64,000 bases of DNA from Calliopsis andreniformis (lineage: Eukaryota > Arthropoda > Insecta > Hymenoptera > Andrenidae), in assembly GCF_051401765.1 (NCBI RefSeq), contig NW_027480423.1:19654001-19718000 (forward strand), read 5' to 3'. Positions within the stretch are counted from its first letter, which is position 1. Each line of letters starts with the position of its first letter. The notes under the pieces are model-generated. The model was given only the letters and a program-made list of their open reading frames with translations. It was not told the DNA's origin and ran no database searches. The position numbers were made by a program, and so were the translations under genes. Positions 11,555-24,773 of this stretch are shown in pieces.

Positions 11555-12705
11555 AAACTTATGGTCATTTCTACTTTCCGAGCAAGCTAGGCTTCACCCT
11601 AGGGCGTTGCGCCAACAGATTGAATAGTTAGGGCCTTAGAGGTCAACGCCCGAAGCATAAAATGCAATAAAAATACAACAGTGATTCCATCGTATAAAAC
11701 GAATAATTGCAACCAGGATGAAACTTATGGTCATTTCTACTTTACGAGCAAGCTAGGCTTCACCCTAGTGCGTTGCTCCAAAAGATTGAATAGTTAGGAC
11801 CTTAGAAGTGATCACCCGAACCATAAAATGCAAAAAAAATACAACAGTGTTTCCATCATATAACAGGAATAATTGCAACCAGTTTGAAAGTGATGGCCAA
11901 TTCTACGTTCCGGGCAACCTGGGCTACGCTCTAGGGCGTTGCTTCACCAGATCGAAAAGATAGTGCCTTAGAAGTCAACGCCAGAAGCATAAAATGCGAT
12001 ATAAATACAACAGTTTTTCCATCGTATGAAACAAATAATTGCAACCAGTGTGAAACTTAGGGTCACTTCTACCTTCCGAGTAACCTAGGCTTCACCCTAG
12101 GTCGTAGCTCCAACGGATTGAATAGTTAGGGCCTTAGTAGTCTACGCCCGAACCATAAAATGCAAAAAAAATACAACAGTGTTTCCATCATATAACAGGA
12201 ATAATTGCGACCAGTTTGAAAGTGATGGCCAATTCTACGTTCCGGGCAACCTAGGTTTCACTACAGGGCGTTGCTCCACCAGACCGAATAGTTACGGCCC
12301 AAGAAGTCAACGCCAGAAGCATAAAATACGATATAAATACAACAGCTTTTCCATCGTATAAAGCGAATAATTGCAACCAGTGTGAAAGTAATGGTCATTT
12401 CTACGTTCCGAGCACCCTAGGCGTCACACTAGGGCGTTGCTCCACCACATCTAATAGCTACGACCTTAGAAGTCAACGCCAGAGGCATAAAGTACAATAC
12501 AAATACAACAGCGTTTTCATCGTATAAAACGAATAATTGCAACCAGTGTGAAAGTTATGGTCATTTCTACATTCCGGGCAACCTAGGATTCACTCTAGGG
12601 CGTTGCTCCACCAGATCGGATAGTTAGGTCCTTAGAAGTAAACGCCAGAAACATAAAATACGATATAAATACAACAGCGTTTCCATCGTATAAAACGAAT
12701 AATTG
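11335..12705 (+). repeat. Block duplicated at 13,990-15,360
   Basis: The block starts at the variant CGTATAACAGGATTAATTGC and runs about 1.37 kb. It shares GGGCTACGCTCTAGGG, the GTCGTAGCTCC monomer and CAGATCGGATAG with the later copy. The offset is 2,655 bp, that is 16 monomers minus the 1 bp deletion near 13,808. Confidence 0.85.
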
Positions 12706-13392
12706 CAATCGGTGTGAAAGTTATGGTCATTTCTACATTTCGAGCAACCTAGGATTCACTCTAGGGTGTTGCTCCACCAGATCGAATAGTTAGGTCCTCA
12801 GAAGTAAACGCCAGAAGCATAAAATACGATATAAATACAACAGCGTTTCCATCGTATAAAACGAATAATTGCAACCAGTTTGAAAGTGATGGCCAATTCT
12901 ACGTACCGGGCAACCTAGGCCTCACTCTAGGGCGTTCCTCCACCAGTTCGAATAGCTAGTGCCTTAGAAGTCAACGCCAGCAGCATAAAATACAATATAA
13001 ATACAACAGTTTTTCCATCGTATAAAACGAATAATTGCAACCAGTATGAAACTTATGGTCATTTCTACTTTCCGAGCAACCTAGGCTTCACCCTAGGGCG
13101 TTGCTCCAACAGATTGAATAGTTAGGACCTTAGAAGTCAACGCCCGAACCATAAAATGCAAAAAAAATACAACAGTGTTTCCATCATATAACAGGAATAA
13201 TTGAAACCAGTTTGAAAGTTATGGCCAATTCTACGTTCCGGGCATAATAGGCTTCTCTCTAGGGCGTTGCAACACCAGATCGAAAAGATAGTGCCTTAGA
13301 AGTCAACGCCAGAAGCATAAAATAAGATATAAATACAACAGTTTTTCCATCGTATAAAACGAATAATTGCAACCAGTATGAAACTTATGGTC

Positions 13393-14004
13393 ATTTCTAC
13401 TTTCCGAGCAACCTAGGCTTCACCCTAGGGCGTTGCTCCACCAGATTGAATAGTTAGGGCCTTAGAAGTCAACGCCCGAACCATAAAATGCAAAAAAAAT
13501 ACAACAGTGTTTCCATCATATAACAGGAATAATTGCAACCAGTTTGAAAGTGATGGCCAATTCTACGTTCCGGGCAACCTAGGCTTCTCTCTAGGGCGTT
13601 GCTCCACCAGATCGAACAGATAGTGCCTTAGAAGTCAACGCCAGAAGCATAAAATACAATACAAATACTACAGTTTTTCCATCGTATACAGCGAATAATT
13701 GCAACCAGTATGAAACTTATGGTCATTTCTACTTTCCGAGCAACCTAGGCTTCACCCTAGGGCCTTGCTCCAGCAGATTGCATAGTTAGGGCCTTAGATG
13801 TTAACGCCCGAAACAAAAATGAAAAAAAAATACAACAGTGTTTCCATCATGTATCAGGAATAATTGCAACCAGTTTGAAAGTGATGGCCAATTCTACGTT
13901 CCGGGCAACCTAGGTTTCACTCCAGGGCGTTTCTCCACCAGACCGAATAGTTACGGCCTATGAAGTCAACGCCAGAAGCATAAAATACGATATAAATACA
14001 ACAG
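13393..14004 (+). repeat. Second copy of the 3,600-4,212 block
   Basis: This copy carries the same shortened CGAAACAAAAATG segment and neighbouring variants as the block near 3.6-4.2 kb. It ends where the sequence switches to CGTATAACAGGATTAATTGC, the beginning of the 13,990-15,360 block. Confidence 0.82.
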
Positions 14005-15360
14005 TTTTTCCATCGTATAACAGGATTAATTGCAACCAGTTTGAAGGTGATGGCCAATTCTACCTTCCGGGCTACCTAGGCTTCACTCTAGGGCGTTGCT
14101 CCACCAGATCGAATAGATAGTGCCTTAGAAGTCAACGCCAGAAGCATAAAATACAATATAAGTACAACAGTGTTTCCATCGTATAAAACGAATAATTGCA
14201 ACCAGGATGAAACTTATGGTCATTTCTACTTTCCGAGCAAGCTAGGCTTCACCCTAGGGCGTTGCGCCAACAGATTGAATAGTTAGGGCCTTAGAAGTCA
14301 ACGCCCGAAGCATAAAATGCAATAAAAATACAACAGTGATTCCATCGTATAAAACGAATAATTGCAACCAGGATGAAACTTATGGTCATTTCTACTTTAC
14401 GAGCAAGCTAGGCTTCACCCTAGTGCGTTGCTCCAAAAGATTGAATAGTTAGGACCTTAGAAGTGATCACCCGAACCATAAAATGCAAAAAAAATACAAC
14501 AGTGTTTCCATCATATAACAGGAATAATTGCAACCAGTTTGAAAGTGATGGCCAATTCTACGTTCCGGGCAACCTGGGCTACGCTCTAGGGCGTTGCTTC
14601 ACCAGATCGAAAAGATAGTGCCTTAGAAGTCAACGCCAGAAGCATAAAATGCGATATAAATACAACAGTTTTTCCATCGTATGAAACAAATAATTGCAAC
14701 CAGTATGAAACTTAGGGTCACTTCTACCTTCCGAGTAACCTAGGCTTCACCCTAGGTCGTAGCTCCAACGGATTGAATAGTTAGGGCCTTAGTAGTCTAC
14801 GCCCGAACCATAAAATGCAAAAAAAATACAACAGTGTTTCCATCATATAACAGGAATAATTGCGACCAGTTTGAAAGTGATGGCCAATTCTACGTTCCGG
14901 GCAACCTAGGTTTCACTCCAGGGCGTTGCTCCACCAGACCGAATAGTTACGGCCCAAGAAGTCAACGCCAGAAGCATAAAATACGATATAAATACAACAG
15001 CTTTTCCATCGTATAAAGCGAATAATTGCAACCAGTGTGAAAGTAATGGTCATTTCTACGTTCCGAGCACCCTAGGCGTCACACTAGGGCGTTGCTCCAC
15101 CACATCTAATAGCTACGACCTTAGAAGTCAACGCCAGAGGCATAAAGTACAATACAAATACAACAGCGTTTTCATCGTATAAAACGAATAATTGCAACCA
15201 GTGTGAAAGTTATGGTCATTTCTACATTCCGGGCAACCTAGGATTCACTCTAGGGCGTTGCTCCACCAGATCGGATAGTTAGGTCCTTAGAAGTAAACGC
15301 CAGAAACATAAAATACGATATAAATACAACAGCGTTTCCATCGTATAAAACGAATAATTG
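13990..15360 (+). repeat. Second copy of the 11,335-12,705 block
   Basis: It matches the block 2,655 bp upstream, including GGGCTACGCTC and CAGATCGGATAG. The one clear local difference noticed is CACTCCAGGG here against CACTACAGGG upstream. It ends at a switch to CAACCAGTATGAAACTTATGGAC, whereas the first copy continues into CAATCGGTGTG. Confidence 0.84.
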
Positions 15361-15509
15361 CAACCAGTATGAAACTTATGGACATTTCTACTTTCCGAGC
15401 AACCTAGGCTTCCCCCTAGGGCGTTGCTCCCACAGATTGAATAGTTAGGGCATTAGAAGTCAACGCCCGAACCATAAAATGCAAAAAAAATACAACAGTG
15501 TTTCCATCA

Positions 15510-16172
15510 TGTATCAGGAATAATTGCAACCAGTTTGAAAGTGATGGCCAATTCTACGTTCCGGGCAACCTAGGTTTCACTCCAGGGCGTTGCTCCACCA
15601 GACCGAATAGTTACGGCCTAAGAAGTCAACGCCAGAAGCATAAAATACGATATAAATACAACAGCTTTTCCATCGTATAAAACGAATAATTGCAACCAGT
15701 ATGAAACTTATGGTCATCTCTACTTTCGAGCAAGCTAGGCTTCACCCTAGGGCGTTGGTCCAACAGATTGAATAGTTAGGGCCTTAGAAGTCAACGCACG
15801 AAGCATAAAATGCAATAAAAATACAACAGTGTATCCATCATATATCAGGAATAATTGCAACCAGTTTGAAAGTGATGGCCAATTCTACGTTCCGGGCAAC
15901 CTAGGTTTCACTCCAGGGCGTTGCTCCACCAGACCGAATAGTTACGGCCTAAGAAGTCAACGCCAGAAGCATAAAATACGATATAAATACAACAGCTTTT
16001 CCATCGTATAAAACGAATAATTGCAACCAGTATGAAACTTATGGTCATCTCTACTTTCGAGCAAGCTAGGCTTCACCCTAGGGCGTTGGTCCAACAGATT
16101 GAATAGTTAGGGCCTTAGAAGTCAACGCACGGGGCATAAAATGCAATAAAAATACAACAGTGTTTCCATCAT
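15510..16172 (+). repeat. 331 bp dimer in two tandem copies with shared 1 bp deletion
   Basis: Two consecutive dimers carry CATCTCTACTTTCGAGCAAGC, one C shorter than the usual CTTTCCGAG, plus GCGTTGGTCC and AACGCACG. The offset is 331 bp rather than 332, so the dimer was duplicated after the base was lost. The second copy adds the change to CACGGGGCATAAAATG. Confidence 0.85.
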
Positions 16173-19130
16173 ATAACAGGAACAATTGCAACCAGTTTGA
16201 AAGTGATGGCCAATTCTACGTTCCGGGCAACCTAGGCTTCGCTCTAGGGCGTTGCTCCACCAGATCGAAAAGATAGTGCCTTAGAAGTCAACGCCAGAAG
16301 CATAAAATGCGATATAAATACAACAGTTTTTCCATCGTATAAAACGAATAATTGCAACCAGTTTGAAAGTGATGGCCAATTCTACCTTCCGGGCAACCTA
16401 GGCTTCACTCTACGGCGTTGCTCCACTAGATCGAACAGCTAGGGCCTTAGAAGTCAACGCCAGAAGTATAAAATACAATATAAATACAACAGTTTTTCCA
16501 TCGTATAAAACGAATAATTGCAACCAGTATGAAACTTATGGTCATTTCTACTTTCCGAGCAAGCTGGGCTTCACCCTAGGGCGTTGCTCCAACAGATTGA
16601 ATAGTTAGGGCCTTAGAAGTCAACGCCCGAAGTATAAAATGCAGTTAAAATACAACAGTGTTTCCATCATATAACAGGAATAATTGCAACCAGTTTGAAA
16701 GTGATGGCCAATTCTACGTTCCGGGCAACCTAGGCTTCACTCTAGGGCGTTGCTCCACCAGATCGAATAGTTAGTGCCTTAGAAGTCAACCACAGAAGCA
16801 TAAAATGCAATATAAATACAACAGTTTTTCCATCGTATAAAACGAATAATTGCAACCAGTTTGAAAGTGATGGCCAATTCTACCTTCCGGGCAACCTAGG
16901 CTTCACTTTACGGCGTTGCTCCACTAGATCGAACAGCAAGGGCCTTAGAAGTCAACGCCAGAAGTATAAAATACAATATAAATACAACAGTTTTTCCATC
17001 ATATAAAACGAATAATTGCAACCAGTATGAAACTTATGGTCATTTGTACTTTCCGAGCAACCTAGGCTCTACGCTAGGGCGTTGCTCCAACAGATTGTGT
17101 AGTTAGGGCCTTAGATGTTCAACGCCCGAAGCATAAAATGCAATAAAAATACAACTGTGCTTCCATCATATAACAGGAATAATTGCAACCAGTTTGAAAG
17201 TGATGGCCAATTCTACGTTCCGGGCAACCTAGGCTTCACTCTAGGGCGTTGCTCCACCAGATCGGATAGTTAGTGCCTTAGAAGTCAACGCCTGAAGCAT
17301 AATATACAATATAAATACAACAGTTTTTCCATCGTATAAAACAAATTATTGCAACCAGTATGAAACTTATGGTCATTTCTACTTTCAGAGCAACCTAGGC
17401 TTCACCCTAGGGCGTTGCTCCAACGGATTGAATAGTTAGGGCCCTAGAAGTCAACGCCCGAAACATAAAATGCAAAAAAAATACAACAGTGTTTCCATCA
17501 TATAACAGGAATAATTGCAACCAGTTTGAAAGTGATGGCCAATTCTACGTTCCGGGCAACCTAGGTTTCACTCCAGGGCGTTGCTGCACCAGACCGAATA
17601 GTTACGGCCCAAGAAGTCAACGCCAGAAGCATAAAATACGATATAAATGCAACAGCTTTTCCATCGTATAAAACGAGTAATTGCAACCAGTATGAAACTT
17701 ATGGTCATTTCTACTTTCCGAGCAAGCTAGGCTTGACTCTAGGGCGTTGCTCCAACGGATTGAATAGTTAGGGCCTTAGAAGTCAACGCCCGAACCATAA
17801 AATGCATAAAAAATACAACAGTGTTTCCATCATATAACAGGAATGATTGCAACCAGTTTGAAAGTGATGGCCAATTCTACGTTCCGGGAAACCTAGGTTT
17901 CACTCTAGGGCGTTGCTCCACCAGACCGAATAGTTACGGCCCAAGAAGTCAACGCCAGAAACATAAAATGCGATATAAATACAACAGTTTTTCCATCGTA
18001 TAAAACGAATAATTGCATCCAGTATGAAACTTATGGTCATTTCTACTTTCCGGGCAACCTATGCTTCACCCTAGGGCGTTGCTCCAACAGATTGAACAGT
18101 TAGGGCCTTAGAAGTCAACGCCCGAAGCATAAAATGCAATAAAAATACAACTGTGTTTCCATCATATAACAGGAGTAATTGCAATCAGTTTGAAAGTGAT
18201 GGCCAATTCTACGTTCCGGGCAACCTAGGTTTTACACCAGGGCGTTGCTCCTCCAGACCGAATAGTTACGGCCTAAGAAGTCAACGCCAGAAGCATAAAA
18301 TACAATATAAATACAACAGCTTTTCCATCGTATAAAACGAATAATTGCAACCAGTATGAAACTTATGGTCATTTCTACATTCCGAGCAACCTAGGCTTCA
18401 CCCTAGGGCGTTGCTCCAACGGATTGAATAGTTAGGGCCTTAGAAGTCAACACCCGAAGCGTAAAATGCAGTTAAAATACAACAGTGTTTCCATCATATA
18501 ACAGGAATAATTGCAACCAGTTTGAAGGTGACGGCCAATTCAACGTTCCGGGCAACCTAGGCTTCGCTCTAGGGCGTTGCTCCACCAGATCGAAAAGATA
18601 GTGCCTTAGAAGTCAACGCCAGAAGCATAAAATGCGATATAAATACAACAGTTTTTCCATCGTATAAAACGAATAATTGCATCCAGTGTGAAACTTATGG
18701 TCATTTCTACTTTCCGAGCAAGCTAGGCTTCACCCTAGGGCGTTGCTCCAACAGATTGAATAGTTAGGGCCTTAGAAGTCAACGCCCGAACCATAAAATG
18801 CAAAAAAAATACAACAGTGCTTCCATCATATAACAGGAATAATTGCAACCAGTTTGAAAGTGATGGCCAATTCTACGTTCCGGGCAACCTAGGCTTCACT
18901 CTAGGGCGTTGCTCCACCAGATCGAATAGTTAGTGCCTTAGAAGTCAACGCCTGATGCATAATATACAATATAAATACAACAGTTTTTCCATCGTATAAA
19001 ACAAATAATTGCAACCAGTATGAAACTTATGGTCATTTCTACTTTCAGAGCAACCTAGGCTTCACCCTAGGGCGTTGCTCCAACGGATTGAATAGTTAGG
19101 GCCCTAGAAGTCAACGCCCGAAACATAAAA
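16172..19130 (+). repeat. Sub-array 2: A/B dimers with little recent HOR structure
   Basis: A/B dimers are mostly regular here. The only local duplication noticed is a trimer step: CTCCACTAGATCGAACAGC occurs at 16,421 and again 498 bp later. Segments of this region recur in sub-array 5; for example 18,390-18,770 matches about 38,480-38,860, with the shared marker ATGCAGTTAAAATAC. One inserted base is seen near 17,115 (TTAGATGTTCAACG), shared with a monomer near 33,215. Confidence 0.8.
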
Positions 19131-21951
19131 TGCAAAAAAAATACAACAGTATTGCCATCATATAACAGGAATAATTACAACCAGTTTGAAAGTGATGGCC
19201 AATTCTACGTTTCGGGCAACCTAGGCATCACTCTATTGCGTTGCTCCACCAGATCAAATAGTTAGTGCCTTAGAAGTCAACGCCAGAAGCATAAAATACG
19301 ATATAAATACAACAGTTTTTGCATCGTATAAAACGAATAATTGCAACCAGTTTGAAAGTGATGGTCATTTCTGCTTTCCGGGCAACCTAGGCTTCACTCT
19401 AGGGCGTTGCTCCTCCAGATCGAATAGTTAGTGCCTTAGAAGTCAACGCCAGAAGCATAAAATACAATATAAATACAACAGTTTTTCCATCGTATAAAAC
19501 GAATAATTGCAACCAGTATGAAACTTATGGACATTTCTACTTTCCGAGCAACCTAGGCTTCACCCTGGGGCGTTGCTCCAACAGATTGAATAGTTAGGGC
19601 CTTAGAAGTCAACGCCCGAACCATAAAATGCAAAAAAAATACAACAGTGTTTCCATCATATATCAGGAATAATTGCAACCAGTTTGAAAGTGATGGCCAA
19701 TTCTACGTTCCGGGCAACCTAGGTTTCACTCCAGGGCGTTGCTCCACCAGACCGAATAGTTCCGGCCTAAGAAGTCAACGCCAGAAGCATAAAATACGAT
19801 ATAAATACAACAGCTTTTCCATCGTATAAAACGAATAATTGCAACCAGTATGAAACTTATGTTCATCTCTACATTCCGAGCAAGCTAGGCTTCACCCTAG
19901 GGCGTTGGTCCAACAGATTGAATAGTTGGGGCATTACAAGTCAACGCCCGGAGCATAAAATGCAATAAAAATACAACAGTGTATCCATCATATAACAGGA
20001 ATAATTGCAACCAGTTTGCAAGTGATGGCCAATTCTACGTTCCGGGCAAACGAGGCCTCACTCTAGGGCGTTGTTCCACCAGATCGAATAGCTAGTGTCT
20101 TAGAAGTCAGCGCCAGAAGCATAAAATACAATATAAATACAACAGTTTTTCCATCGTATAAAACGAATAATTGCAACCAGTATGAAACTTATGGTCATTT
20201 CTACTTTCCGAGCAACCTAGGCTTCACCCTAGGGCGTTGCTCCAACAGATTGAATAGTTAGGACCTTAGAAGTCAACGCCCGAACCATAAAATGCAAAAA
20301 AAATACAGCAGTGTTTCCATCATATAACAGGAATAATTGCAACCAGTTTGAAAGTGATGGCCAATTCTACTTTCCGAGCAACCTAGGCTTCACCCTAGGG
20401 CGTTGCTCCAACGGATTGAATAGTTAGGGCCTTAGAATTCATCGCCCGAACCATAAAATGCAAAAAAAATACAACAGTGTTTCCATCATATAACAGGAAT
20501 AATTGCATCCAGATTGAAAGTGATGGCCAATTCTACGTTCCGGGCAACCTAGGTTTCACTCCAGGGCGTTGCTCCACCAGACCGAATAGTTAGTGCCTTA
20601 GAAGTCAACGCCAGAAGCATAAAATACAATATAAATACAACAGCTTCTCCATCGTATAAAACGAATAATTCCAACCAGTATGAAACCTATGGTCATTTCT
20701 ACTTTCCGAGCAACCTAGGCTTCACCCTAGGGCGTTGCTCCAGCAGATTGAATAGTTAGGGCCTTAAAAGTCAACGCCCGAACCATAAAATGCAAAAAAA
20801 ATAGAACAGTGCTTCCATCATATAACAGGAATAATTGCAACCAGTTTGAAAGTGATGGCCAATTCTACATTCCGGGCAACCTAGGCTTCACACTAGGGCG
20901 TTGCTCCACCAGATCGAATAGTCAGTGCCTTAGAAGTCAACGCCTGAAGCATAATATACAATATAAATACAACAGTTTTTCCATCGTATAAAACAAATAA
21001 TTGCAACCAGTATGAAACTTATGGTCATTTCTACTTTCCGAGCAACCTAGGCTTCACCCTAGGGCGTTGCTCCAACGGATTGAATAGTTAGGGCCTTAGA
21101 AGTCAACGCCCGAACCATAAAATGCAAAAAAAATACAACAGTGTTTCCATCATATAACAGGAGTGATTGCAACCAGTTTGAAAGTGATGGCCAATTCTAC
21201 GTTCCGGGCAACCTAGGTTTCACTCCAGGGCGTTGCTCTACCAGACCGAATAGTTACGGCCCAAGAAGTCAACGCCAGAAACATAAAATACGATATAAAT
21301 GCAACAGCTTTTCCATCGTATAAAACGAGTAATTGCAACCAGTATGAAACTTATGGTCATTTCTACTTTCCGAGCAAGCTAGGCTTCACCCTAGGGCGTT
21401 CCTGCAACAGATTGAATAGTCAGGGCCTTAGAAGTCAACGCCCGAAGCATAAAATGCAGCAAAAATACAACAGTGTTTCCATCATATAACAGGAATAATT
21501 GCAACCAGTTTGAAAGTGATGGCCAATTCTACGTTCCGGGCAACCTAGGCTTCGCTCTAGGGCGTTGCTCCACCAGATCGAATAGTTAGTGCCTTAGAAG
21601 CCAACGCCAGAAGCATAAAATACAATATACATACAACAGTTTTTCCATCGTAAAAAACGAATAATTGCAACCAGTATGAAACTTATGGTCATTTCTGCTT
21701 TCCGGGCAACCTAGGCTTCACTCTAGGGCGTTGCTCCACCAGATCGAATAGTTAGTGCCTTAGAAGTCAACGCCAGAAGCATAAAATACAATATAAATAC
21801 AACAGCTTTTCCACCGTATAAAACGAATAATTGCAACCAGTATGAAACTTATGGTCATTTCTACTTTCCGAGCAAGCTAGGCTTCACCCTAGGGCGTTGC
21901 TCCAACAGATTGAATAGCTAGGGCCTTGGAAGTCAACGCCCGTACCATAAA
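19130..21951 (+). repeat. 17-monomer HOR (2,822 bp), copy 1
   Basis: The unit recurs with an offset of exactly 2,822 bp. Upstream of about 19,130 the match to copy 2 fails. Private markers include TATTGCCATCATATAAC, AGTTTGCAAGTGATGG, GCAACCAGTTTGAAAG followed by GGTCATTTCTGC (a B-B join near 19,350), GCGTTGGTCC, AATAGAACAGTGCTTCC and AACAGGAGTGATTGC. Seventeen is odd, so at least one same-type neighbour pair is required per unit, and one is seen. Confidence 0.9.
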
Positions 21952-24773
21952 ACGCAAAAAAAATACAACAGTGTTGCCATCATATAACAGGAATAATTAC
22001 AACCAGTTTGAAAGTGATGGCCAATTCTACGTTCCGGGCAACCTAGGCATCACTCTATTGCGTTGCTCCACCAGATCGAATAGTTAGTGCCTTAGAAGTC
22101 AACGCCAGAAGCATAAAATACGATATAAATACAACAGTTTTTGCATCGTATAAAACGAGTGATTGCAACCAGTTTGAAAGTGATGGTCATTTCTGCTTTC
22201 CGGGCAACCTAGGCTTCACTCTAGGGCGTTGCTCCACCAGATCGAATAGTTAGTGCCTTAGAAGTCAACGCCAGAAGCATAAAATACAATATAAATACAA
22301 CAGTTTTTCCATTGTATAAAACGAATAATTGCAACCAGTATGAAACTTATGGACATTTCTACTTTCCGAGCAACCTAGGCTTCACCCTGGGGCGTTGCTC
22401 CAACAGATTGAATAGTTAGGGCCTTAGAAGTCAACGCCCGAACCATAAAATGCAAAAAAAATACAACAGTGTTTCCATCATATATCAGGAGTAATTGCAA
22501 CCAGTTTGAAAGTGATGGCCAATTCTACGTTCCGGGCAACCTAGGTTTCACTCCAGGGCGTCGCTCCACCAGACCGAATAGTTCCGGCCTAAGAAGTCAA
22601 CGCCAGAAGCATAAAATACGATATAAATACAACAGCTTTTCCATCGTATAAAACGAATAGTTGCAACCAGTATGAAACTTATGGTCATCTCTACATTCCG
22701 AGCAAGCTAGGCTTCACCCTAGGGCGTTGGTCCAACAGATTGAATAGTTAGGGCATTACAAGTCAACGCCCGAAGCATAAAATGCAATAAAAATACAACA
22801 GTGTATCCATCATATAACAGGAATAATTGCAACCAGTTTGCAAGTGATGGCCAATTCTACGTTCCGGGCAACCGAGGCCTCACTCTAGGGCGTTGTTCCA
22901 CCAGATCGAATAGCTAGTGTCTTAGAAGTCAGCGCCAGAAGCATAAAATACAATATAAATACAACAGTTTTTCCATCGTATAAAACGAATAATTGCAACC
23001 AGTATGAAACTTATGGTCATTTCTACTTTCCGAGCAACCTAGGCTTCACCCTAGGGCGTTGCTCCAACAGATTGAATAGTTAGGACCTTAGAAGTCAACG
23101 CCCGAACCATAAAATGCAAAAAAAATACAGCAGTGTTTCCATCATATAACAGGAATAATTGCAACCAGTTTGAAAGTGATGGCCAATTCTACTTTCCGAG
23201 CAACCTAGGCTTCACCCTAGGGCGTTGCTCCAACGGATTGAATAGTTAGGGCCTTAGAAGTCATCGCCCGAACCATAAAATGCAAAAAAAATACAACAGT
23301 GTTTCCATCATATAACAGGAATAATTGCATCCAGATTGAAAGTGATGGCCAATTCTACGTTCCGGGCAACCTAGGTTTCACTCCAGGGCGTTGCTCCACC
23401 AGACCGAATAGTTAGTGCCTTAGAAGTCAACGCCAGAAGCATAAAATACAATATAAATACAACAGCTTCTCCATCGTATAAAACGAATAATTCCAACCAG
23501 TATGAAACCTATGGTCATTTCTACTTTCCGAGCAACCTAGGCTTCACCCTAGGGCGTTGCTCCAGCAGATTGAATAGTTAGGGCCTTAAAAGTCAACGCC
23601 CGAACCATAAAATGCAAAAAAAATAGAACAGTGCTTCCATCATATAACAGGAATAATTGCAACCAGTTTGAAAGTGATGGCCAATTCTACATTCCGGGCA
23701 ACCTAGGCTTCACACTAGGGCGTTGCTCCACCAGATCGAATAGTCAGTGCCTTAGAAGTCAACGCCTGAAGCATAATATACAATATAAATACAACAGTTT
23801 TTCCATCGTATAAAACAAATAATTGCAACCAGTATGAAACTTATGGTCATTTCTACTTTCCGAGCAACCTAGGCTTCACCCTAGGGCGTTGCTCCAACGG
23901 ATTGAATAGTTAGGGCCTTAGAAGTCAACGCCCGAACCATAAAATGCAAAAAAAATACAACAGTGTTTCCATCATATAACAGGAGTGATTGCAACCAGTT
24001 TGAAAGTGATGGCCAATTCTACGTTCCGGGCAACCTAGGTTTCACTCCAGGGCGTTGCTCTACCAGACCGAATAGTTACGGCCCAAGAAGTCAACGCCAG
24101 AAACATAAAATACGATATAAATGCAACAGCTTTTCCATCGTATAAAACGAGTAATTGCAACCAGTATGAAACTTATGGTCATTTCTACTTTCCGAGCAAG
24201 CTAGGCTTCACCCTAGGGCGTTCCTGCAACAGATTGAATAGTCAGGGCCTTAGAAGTCAACGCCCGAAGCATAAAATGCAGCAAAAATACAACAGTGTTT
24301 CCATCATATAACAGGAATAATTGCAACCAGTTTGAAAGTGATGGCCAATTCTACGTTCCGGGCAACCTAGGCTTCGCTCTAGGGCGTTGCTCCACCAGAT
24401 CGAATAGTTAGTGCCTTAGAAGCCAACGCCAGAAGCATAAAATACAATATACATACAACAGTTTTTCCATCGTAAAAAACGAATAATTGCAACCAGTATG
24501 AAACTTATGGTCATTTCTGCTTTCCGGGCAACCTAGGCTTCACTCTAGGGCGTTGCTCCACCAGATCGAATAGTTAGTGCCTTAGAAGTCAACGCCAGAA
24601 GCATAAAATACAATATAAATACAACAGCTTTTCCACCGTATAAAACGAATAATTGCAACCAGTATGAAACTTATGGTCATTTCTACTTTCCGAGCAAGCT
24701 AGGCTTCACCCTAGGGCGTTGCTCCAACAGATTGAATAGCTAGGGCCTTGGAAGTCAACGCCCGTACCATAAA
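21952..24773 (+). repeat. 17-monomer HOR (2,822 bp), copy 2
   Basis: It matches copy 1 with few substitutions (for example CGTCGCTCC for CGTTGCTCC near 22,560) and copy 3 almost exactly over the stretches I compared line by line. Markers AACAGGAGTGATTGC (23,980), GCAAGTGATGG and AATAGAACAGTGCTTCC appear at the expected positions. Confidence 0.9.

Larger units (their letters stand above)
1..16170 (+). repeat. Sub-array 1: A/B dimers with short HORs and hybrid monomers
   Basis: A and B monomers alternate but are often interrupted by a hybrid type: an A-like 5' part (AAATGCAATAAAAATAC) followed by B-like CATCGTATAAAACG, with the marker GTGATTCCATCG. That marker sits at about 62, 892, 1888, 5871, 7199, 8527, 9357, 10353, 10685, 11681 and 14336. 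The gaps are 5, 6, 24, 8, 8, 5, 6, 2, 6 and 16 monomers, two of them short by 1 bp. So HOR units of several sizes are intermixed rather than one regular unit. Confidence 0.85.
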
